NCBI GenBank assembly: GCA_025453855.1
Contig: JALOPO010000021.1
Coordinates: forward strand, 1-11,744
Reading direction: 5' to 3'
Length of the DNA stretch: 11,744 nucleotides
Source: Gemmatimonadaceae bacterium
Lineage (GTDB): Bacteria > Gemmatimonadota > Gemmatimonadetes > Gemmatimonadales > Gemmatimonadaceae
Shown here: positions 6,717 through 11,744 of the stretch, one piece after another
Layout: each line of letters opens with the position of its first letter
Numbering within the stretch: position 1 is the stretch's first letter
Notes under the pieces: model-generated
Told to the model about the DNA's origin: nothing
Database searches by the model: none
What the model saw: only the letters and a program-made list of their open reading frames with translations
Program-made: the position numbers and the translations under genes

Positions 6717-8700
6717 GCAGCTCGCGGTGCAGCACCTGCACCACCTCGTGACGCGCGTGCCGCGCCGGACCGTCGGGCGCACGGCGACGATGCTCGGCGT
6801 GGTCGCGTGCGTGACCGCGCCGGCACTGGGGGCACAGGAGCGCATGTCGAACGCGGCGCCCGACGCCGTGCGCCACGTGACGCAGGGGCTCGCGCCGCTT
6901 CCCGGCGCGCTCGATGCCCGGCGGCGCACGTCGCTCGACGGCGAGTGGCGCTTCATCGTCGATCCGGTCGATCGCGGACTGCGGCGCACCGCGCAGGCGC
7001 GCTATGCGATTCCTCGAGACGAGCGGCAGGTGCGCGGCGACCAGCTCGTGGAGTACAGCTGGGACGACGCGATGACGCTCCGCGTCCCCGGCGACTGGAA
7101 CACGCAGCGCGAGCGCCTCTTCTGGTACGAGGGACTCGGCTGGTACCGGCGGCGCGTGGCCGCGCCGACCGACACCGCGGGACGGCGGCACTTCCTCTAC
7201 TTCGAAGGGGCGAACTACCTGTCGCACGTCTACGTGAACGGCGAGAAGCTCGCCGTGCACGAGGGGGGCTTCACGCCGTTCGCCGTCGAGGTGACGGGGA
7301 AGCTCCGCGGCGACAACTCGCTGGTGGTGGGGGTGAACTCGCGGCGCCTCGCCGACGGCGTGCCCGTCTCGGACGCCGACTGGTTCCTGTACGGCGGGCT
7401 GACGCGCCCGGTCTGGCTCGTCTCGGTGCCGACCACCTACGTGCGCCTGTCGCACGCGGCGCTGCGCGAGACGCCGCAGGGCGAGCGGATCGAGGGGCGC
7501 GTCGTGCTCGACGGCCCGGCGCGCGGCACCACGCCGGTGCGCGTGACGCTCGCGGGGCTCGGCATCGCCGTCACGGTCACGCCCGACTCGACGGGCACCG
7601 CCACCTTCAGCGTGCGGCCGAAGGGGCTCGTGCGCTGGTCGCCCGAGACGCCCGTCCGCTACGCGATGACGACCATCGCCGGCGCCGACACGGTGCGCGA
7701 GCAGGTCGGCTTCCGCACGATCGCCACGCGCGGCGCGGAGATCCTGCTCAACGGGCGCTCGATCTACCTGCGCGGCATCTCGCTCCACGAGGAGGCGATC
7801 GGCGCGCGCGCGGACGAGGGCGGCCGCGCGATCGACGAGGCGGCGGCACGCCGGCTCCTGGTGGAGGCGAAGGCGCTCGGCTGCAACTTCGTGCGGCTCG
7901 CCCACTACCCGCACACCGAGCGCATGACGCAGCTCGCCGACTCGCTCGGCCTGCTCGTCTGGAGCGAGATCCCGGTCTACCAGAACGACATCCAGTACAC
8001 GAACCCGGTCACGCTCGCCACCGCGCGGCGGATGCAGGCGGCGAACATCGAGCGCGACTACAACCGCGCGTCGGTGATCGTCTGGAGCGTGGCCAACGAG
8101 ACGCCGATCAACGAGGCACGCAACGCCTTCCTGCGCACGCTCGTGCAGGACGCGCGCACGCAGGACCCGACGCGCCTCGTCTCGGCGGCACTCAACCGGT
8201 CGGCGGAGACGAAGGATCCGCTGGAGATCCGGATCGACGATCCGCTCGGCGAGGTGCTCGACCTGCTCGCGTACAACACGTACGTCGGCTGGTACGGCCC
8301 CTTCCCGCCCGACTCGATCCATCGCACGCGCTGGACGACGCCGTACACCAAGCCGCTCATCCTGAGCGAGTTCGGCGCCGACGCGAAGGCCGGCCATCAT
8401 GGCGACCGGCGCGACCGGTGGACCGAGGAGCACCAGGCGTGGTTCTACGCCGAGACGGTGAAGATGGCCGACGGCGTGCCGTGGCTGCGCGGGATGTCGC
8501 CGTGGATCCTGAAGGACTTCCGCTCGCCGCGCCGCTATCACGGGCGCTTCCAGGAGTACTGGAACCGCAAGGGGCTGATCAGCGAGACGGGGACGCGCAA
8601 GCTGGCCTTCGACACGCTGGCGACGTTCTATCGCGCGAAGGCCGCGGCCGAGTCGTCGCGGAGCGGCGCGCGCGCACCGCGGGCCACGGGCGGGCGCTGA
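6709..8700 (+). CDS. Exported GH2 glycosidase, probable beta-glucuronidase or beta-galacturonidase
   Basis: The 663-residue product has GH2 order: an export signal, a sugar-binding jelly roll at about 75–220 (GANYLSHVYVNG), an immunoglobulin-like domain at about 225–330, and a TIM barrel to about 650. The retaining-enzyme residues are visible: acid/base Glu464 in VWSVANETP and nucleophile Glu554 in ILSEFGAD. Asn619-Arg-Lys621 (WNRKGL) matches the NxK motif that contacts the substrate carboxylate in beta-glucuronidases, so a terminal beta-linked uronic acid is the likely target. The signal segment around residues 19–42 could be cut after Ala42 (ALGA before Gln-Glu). VVAC ending at Cys34 also resembles a lipobox, though the hydrophobic run before it is short. 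The start overlaps uxuA by eight bases and has a GGAG site. Beta-galactosidase-like activity remains possible, because related GH2 enzymes can carry similar NRKG segments. Confidence 0.85.
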   Translation: MGEQLAVQHLHHLVTRVPRRTVGRTATMLGVVACVTAPALGAQERMSNAAPDAVRHVTQGLAPLPGALDARRRTSLDGEWRFIVDPVDRGLRRTAQARYAIPRDERQVRGDQLVEYSWDDAMTLRVPGDWNTQRERLFWYEGLGWYRRRVAAPTDTAGRRHFLYFEGANYLSHVYVNGEKLAVHEGGFTPFAVEVTGKLRGDNSLVVGVNSRRLADGVPVSDADWFLYGGLTRPVWLVSVPTTYVRLSHAALRETPQGERIEGRVVLDGPARGTTPVRVTLAGLGIAVTVTPDSTGTATFSVRPKGLVRWSPETPVRYAMTTIAGADTVREQVGFRTIATRGAEILLNGRSIYLRGISLHEEAIGARADEGGRAIDEAAARRLLVEAKALGCNFVRLAHYPHTERMTQLADSLGLLVWSEIPVYQNDIQYTNPVTLATARRMQAANIERDYNRASVIVWSVANETPINEARNAFLRTLVQDARTQDPTRLVSAALNRSAETKDPLEIRIDDPLGEVLDLLAYNTYVGWYGPFPPDSIHRTRWTTPYTKPLILSEFGADAKAGHHGDRRDRWTEEHQAWFYAETVKMADGVPWLRGMSPWILKDFRSPRRYHGRFQEYWNRKGLISETGTRKLAFDTLATFYRAKAAAESSRSGARAPRATGGR

Positions 8701-8703
8701 GCG

Positions 8704-10119
8704 ATGACGCACCGGGTGCCGACGCGTCGCGACTTCCTCGTGCAGGGGGCGCTGCTGACGGCCGGCGCGCTCGCCGGCTGTGCGCCGCGCACGCGCGGCG
8801 GCACGGGGAGCGCGATCGTGCCCGCATCCGACGCGCGCTGGAGCGAGGACGCGATCGCGGCGCGTGTGCGCGGCGCCACGATCGCCTCGCGCACGGTCCG
8901 GGCCGAGGCGCATGGCGCGCGGTCGGGTGAAGGCGCGGATGCGCGACGCGGGATCCAGGCGGCGCTCGATGCCGCGGCGTCGCAGGGCGGCGGGCGCGTG
9001 GCGCTCGGCCCCGGGACGTGGCGCAGCGACGGGCCGATCGTGCTGCGGAGCGGGACGGCGCTCCACCTCGAGGCGGGGGCGACGCTCCGCTTCACTCCCG
9101 ATCCCGCCCTCTACCTCCCGGTCGTCTTCACGCGCTGGGAGGGGACGGAGTGCTGGAACTACTCGCCGTTCATCTACGCCATCGATGCGCGCGACGTGGC
9201 GATCACCGGCGCGGGGACGATCGACGGGGCCGCCGGCGCGGTGTTCGGCCCGTGGCGTGACGCCCAGGGACCCGCGCAGCAGGCGCTGCGCCGCATGGGG
9301 GCCGAGGGGACGCCGGTGCGCGAGCGCGTCTTCGGCGCCGGGCGCATGCTCCGCCCCGACTTCGTGCAGTTCGTCAACTGCGACGGGGTGACGATCGAGG
9401 GGATCACCGTCACCGACTCGCCGTTCTGGGTGCTGCACCCGACCTACTGCCGCAACGTGCTGGTGCGCGGGGTCACGGTCCGCTCGCCGCGGCTCAACAA
9501 CGACGGCGTCGACCCCGACTCGTGCACCGACGTGCTCATCGAGCGCTGCACCTTCGAGACGGGCGACGACGCGATCGCGATCAAGAGCGGGCGCGACGCC
9601 GATGCGTGGCGCGTGGGGCGCGCCACCGAGGGGGTGGTGGTGCGCGACTGCGCGATGCCGCGGGCGCACAACGGCATCGCGATCGGGAGCGAGATGTCGG
9701 GCGGCGTGCGCCACGTGCACGTGGCGCGCTGCACGATGGGGACGGTCGGCTCGGCGCTCTACTTCAAGGGGAACCTCGACCGCGGGGGCGAGGTGTCGCA
9801 CGTGCGCGTGCGCGACGTGACGGTGGCCAGCGCGACCACGCTCGTGCACTTCACCACCGCGTACCACGGCTATCGCGGCGGGAACCGGCCGCCGCGCTTC
9901 CACGACTTCCACGTGCGCGGGGTGCGCTGCGACGAGGCGCAGCTCGCCGTGGCGGCGGTGGGCGCCGCCGGCGCGCCGCTCTCGGCGGTGCGGCTCGGCG
10001 ACTTCACGGTGGCGCGCGCACGCACCGCGGCCGAGATCCGGCACGTGCGCGCCCTCGCGCTCGACAACGTGACCGTCAACGGCACCGCGCTCGCCAGCGC
10101 GGCGGACGTCGATGGCTGA
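8704..10119 (+). CDS. GH28 (polygalacturonase-family) hydrolase, Tat-exported lipoprotein
   Basis: The 471-residue product begins with a twin-arginine signal (TRRDFLVQG, Arg8-Arg9), a hydrophobic run, and the lipobox LAGC with Cys26. It is therefore probably folded in the cytoplasm, exported by Tat and lipid-anchored. The body is a right-handed beta-helix with GH28 motifs in order: NNDGVDPD (Asp267), GDDAIAIKSG (Asp288 and Asp289), AHNGIAIGSE (His322), and LYFKGNLDRGG (Lys355). The inverting-enzyme acids and the His are kept. In the last motif, usually Arg-Ile-Lys, the Arg is replaced by Tyr353 while the Lys is kept. Such variants may be exo-acting or cut modified pectins such as rhamnogalacturonan, so the exact substrate is open. 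The start follows the GH2 stop by three bases with only a weak ribosome-binding site. The stop overlaps uxaA by eight bases. Confidence 0.9.
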   Translation: MTHRVPTRRDFLVQGALLTAGALAGCAPRTRGGTGSAIVPASDARWSEDAIAARVRGATIASRTVRAEAHGARSGEGADARRGIQAALDAAASQGGGRVALGPGTWRSDGPIVLRSGTALHLEAGATLRFTPDPALYLPVVFTRWEGTECWNYSPFIYAIDARDVAITGAGTIDGAAGAVFGPWRDAQGPAQQALRRMGAEGTPVRERVFGAGRMLRPDFVQFVNCDGVTIEGITVTDSPFWVLHPTYCRNVLVRGVTVRSPRLNNDGVDPDSCTDVLIERCTFETGDDAIAIKSGRDADAWRVGRATEGVVVRDCAMPRAHNGIAIGSEMSGGVRHVHVARCTMGTVGSALYFKGNLDRGGEVSHVRVRDVTVASATTLVHFTTAYHGYRGGNRPPRFHDFHVRGVRCDEAQLAVAAVGAAGAPLSAVRLGDFTVARARTAAEIRHVRALALDNVTVNGTALASAADVDG

Positions 10120-11617
10120 GCCGCGCGTGCTGCGCATCGACGCGCGCGACGACGTGGTGGTGGCGCTCGCGCCGCTCGTCCCCGGCATGGTCGTCGGCGG
10201 TGACGACGGCGCCGTGCTGGTCCGCGAGCCGATCCCGCTGGGGCACAAGGTCGCCATCCGCGACGTCGCGGCCGGCGGCGTGGTGCACAAGTTCGGGGCA
10301 CCGATCGGGCGTGCGACGCACGACATCGCCGCCGGGATGCACGTGCACGTGCACAACCTGGCCACGATGCTCGAGGAGGGGACGCTGCCGCCGTTCGCCG
10401 GCGCGCCCGCGCTCCCGCCGATCGCCGATCGCCCCGATGCCTGGCGCGGCTACCGTCGCGCCGACGGGCGTGCGGCGACCCGCAACGAGCTCTGGATCAT
10501 CCCCAGCGTGGGGTGCGTGAACGCGCTCGCCACGCGCCTCGCGACGCTCGTCCGCCCGCGCCTCGACGGCCGCGCCGATGGCGTGCACGCCTTCCCGCAT
10601 CCCTTCGGCTGCAGCCAGCTCGGCGACGACCTCGCGCGCACGCGTCGCATCCTCGCCGGGCTGGCGCGCAACCCGAACGCGGGCGGCGTGCTCCTGCTCG
10701 GCCTCGGCTGCGAGAACAACCGCCTCGATGCGCTGCGCGCGGAGCTCGCGGCGCTTCCGCCCGAGCGCGTGGCCGCGTTCGATGCGCAGAGCGTGACCGA
10801 CGAGGAGGAAGCCGGGCTAGCGGCGATCGAGCGGCTGCTCGACGTGATGGCGCACGACGTGCGCGAGCCGCTCCCGCTCTCGGCGCTGGTGCTCGGGACC
10901 AAGTGCGGCGGCTCCGACGGCTTCTCCGGGCTGAGCGCGAACCCGCTCGTCGGCGCGGTCGCCGAGCGCGTCACGCGCGCCGGCGGGATCGCGCTGCTGA
11001 GCGAGGTGCCGGAGATGTTCGGCGCCGAGGCGTCGCTGCTCGCGCGGGCGGCGACGCCGCGCGTGCACGCCGACGTGGCGCGGCTGGTCGACGACTTCAA
11101 GGGGTACTTCCGCGCGCACGCCCAGCCGATCCACGAGAACCCCTCGCCGGGCAACAAGGACGGCGGGATCACGACGCTCGAGGAGAAGTCGCTCGGCGCG
11201 ACGCAGAAGGGCGGGCGTGCGCCGGTGATGCAGGTGGTGGCGTACGGGAATCCCGTGCGCACCGATGCCGAGGTGCTCGGTGGCCTCGCGCTCGTCGAGG
11301 CACCGGGGAACGACGCGGTGTCGACCACGGCGCTCACCGCCGCCGGTGCGACGCTGATCCTCTTCACGACCGGGCGCGGCACGCCGCTGGGTGCCCCGGT
11401 GCCGACGCTGAAGGTCGCCAGCACGAGCGACCTCGCGACGCGCAAGCCGCGCTGGATCGACTTCGATGCCGGCCCGATCCTCGCCGGCGCCCCGCTCGAC
11501 GACACCGCCGAGGCGCTGCTCGCGCAGGTGTGTCGCGTCGCGAGCGGGACGCCGGCGCGGCACGAGGAGGCCGATGTGCGCGAGATCGCGGTGTGGAAGC
11601 AGGGAGTGACCCTGTGA
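10112..11617 (+). CDS. uxaA: Altronate dehydratase (full-length, SAF plus catalytic domains)
   Basis: UxaA dehydrates D-altronate to KDG in the cytoplasm, closing the galacturonate branch. The 501-residue product matches the full-length enzyme (E. coli about 495). The N-terminal SAF/UxaA-N domain spans about residues 10–90 with PLGHKVAIRD (His45, Lys46) and a His/Val-rich VHVHNL. A linker leads to GYRRADGRAATRNELWIIPSVGCVN and the large catalytic region, with FGCSQLGDD (Cys167), GLGCENN (Cys200), GTKCGGSDGFSG (Cys265), ENPSPGNKDGGITTLEEKSLGA and FTTGRGTPLG. Galactarate dehydratase (GarD) is a homologue, but the uronate operon points to altronate. The start overlaps the GH28 stop by eight bases and lacks a clear Shine–Dalgarno, so translational coupling is likely. 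It lies far from uxaB and ends the recognisable operon. Confidence 0.95.
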   Translation: MAEPRVLRIDARDDVVVALAPLVPGMVVGGDDGAVLVREPIPLGHKVAIRDVAAGGVVHKFGAPIGRATHDIAAGMHVHVHNLATMLEEGTLPPFAGAPALPPIADRPDAWRGYRRADGRAATRNELWIIPSVGCVNALATRLATLVRPRLDGRADGVHAFPHPFGCSQLGDDLARTRRILAGLARNPNAGGVLLLGLGCENNRLDALRAELAALPPERVAAFDAQSVTDEEEAGLAAIERLLDVMAHDVREPLPLSALVLGTKCGGSDGFSGLSANPLVGAVAERVTRAGGIALLSEVPEMFGAEASLLARAATPRVHADVARLVDDFKGYFRAHAQPIHENPSPGNKDGGITTLEEKSLGATQKGGRAPVMQVVAYGNPVRTDAEVLGGLALVEAPGNDAVSTTALTAAGATLILFTTGRGTPLGAPVPTLKVASTSDLATRKPRWIDFDAGPILAGAPLDDTAEALLAQVCRVASGTPARHEEADVREIAVWKQGVTL

Positions 11618-11744
11618 CGGGGACGGTTCCCGTGCGGCCGCACGTTCGCGCCTGCCCTGGCGACGCGGGATGCACCGCGTCGCCCGATCGCCCGACGACC
11701 GCACGCTGCCGCGATCGCCGAGCCCACACCACCACCGTTGGCTC
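11618..11744 (+). terminator. Post-operon non-coding tail with two small hairpins, possible weak terminator
   Basis: These 127 bases carry no supported gene. Just after the uxaA stop, a 5-bp stem (ACGGG with CCCGT, about 11617–11632) is followed by a 14-bp perfect palindrome at 11631–11644 centred on GCGGCCGC. There is no run of T after either hairpin, so intrinsic termination is uncertain; a Rho-dependent end or read-through is equally possible. I see no promoter for a following gene. Confidence 0.3.

Noticed and set aside
9708..9727. A 20-bp perfect palindrome inside the GH28 gene
   Set aside because: It falls in codons for alternating His-Val residues of the beta-helix, where CAC/GTG codons create palindromes by themselves. 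No context suggests a regulatory role, unlike the site at 2911.
10341..10352. A GTGCAC repeat near the start of uxaA, considered as a regulatory repeat
   Set aside because: It encodes the His-Val-His-Val stretch of the SAF domain, which explains the pattern.
6475..10365. A nearly 1300-codon open frame on the minus strand, and several others of 400–800 codons
   Set aside because: These lie opposite well-supported enzyme genes and translate to Arg/Ala/His-rich low-complexity sequence, as expected from G+C-rich third positions. No family motif is visible in them.
1..11744. CRISPR array, transposon, integration site, tRNA or riboswitch
   Set aside because: I saw no regularly spaced repeats, transposase, terminal inverted repeats, tRNA-like fold or untranslated leader long enough for a riboswitch. 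Junctions between genes are 3 bp or less.

Overview
The window is an 11.7 kb stretch of very GC-rich bacterial DNA (about 72–80 % G+C in the lines I sampled). It is packed with genes on the + strand only and looks like the body of one long operon for hexuronate (D-galacturonate and D-glucuronate) use. The GC content, codon use, exported proteins whose signal peptides end near Ala-Gln, and a Tat-dependent polysaccharide hydrolase would suit Gemmatimonadota (Gemmatirosa/Gemmatimonas-like). That assignment is my inference; no rRNA or marker gene is present to fix it.

Layout, left to right: the 3' part of tagaturonate reductase uxaB with a frameshift near 410–425 (1–1132); KDPG aldolase eda (1129–1842); KDG kinase kdgK (1839–2828); an ExuT-type MFS hexuronate transporter (2831–4222); uronate isomerase uxaC (4219–5673); mannonate dehydratase uxuA (5670–6716); an exported GH2 glycosidase with the Asn-x-Lys uronate-recognition motif (6709–8700); a Tat-lipoprotein GH28 polygalacturonase-family enzyme (8704–10119); altronate dehydratase uxaA (10112–11617); then about 127 bp of apparently non-coding DNA containing small palindromes. 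Four junctions are ATGA overlaps, two are 8-bp overlaps and two are 2–3 bp gaps, so translational coupling along one transcript is likely.

Together the genes describe a route from polymer to central metabolism. GH28 and GH2 release galacturonate and probably glucuronate outside the cytoplasm, and the MFS carrier imports the monomers. UxaC isomerises them to tagaturonate and fructuronate. UxaB then UxaA (galacturonate branch) and a fructuronate reductase then UxuA (glucuronate branch) give 2-keto-3-deoxygluconate (KDG). KdgK and Eda convert KDG to pyruvate and glyceraldehyde-3-phosphate. No UxuB, transcriptional regulator or outer-membrane transporter lies in the window.

No CRISPR array, mobile element, tRNA or rRNA was seen. 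I found no evidence for a wholly new system. The points worth a second look are the uxaB frameshift with apparently missing conserved residues, the non-canonical fourth GH28 motif, the NxK-bearing exported GH2, and a 22-bp perfect palindrome inside an unusual N-terminal extension of the transporter.
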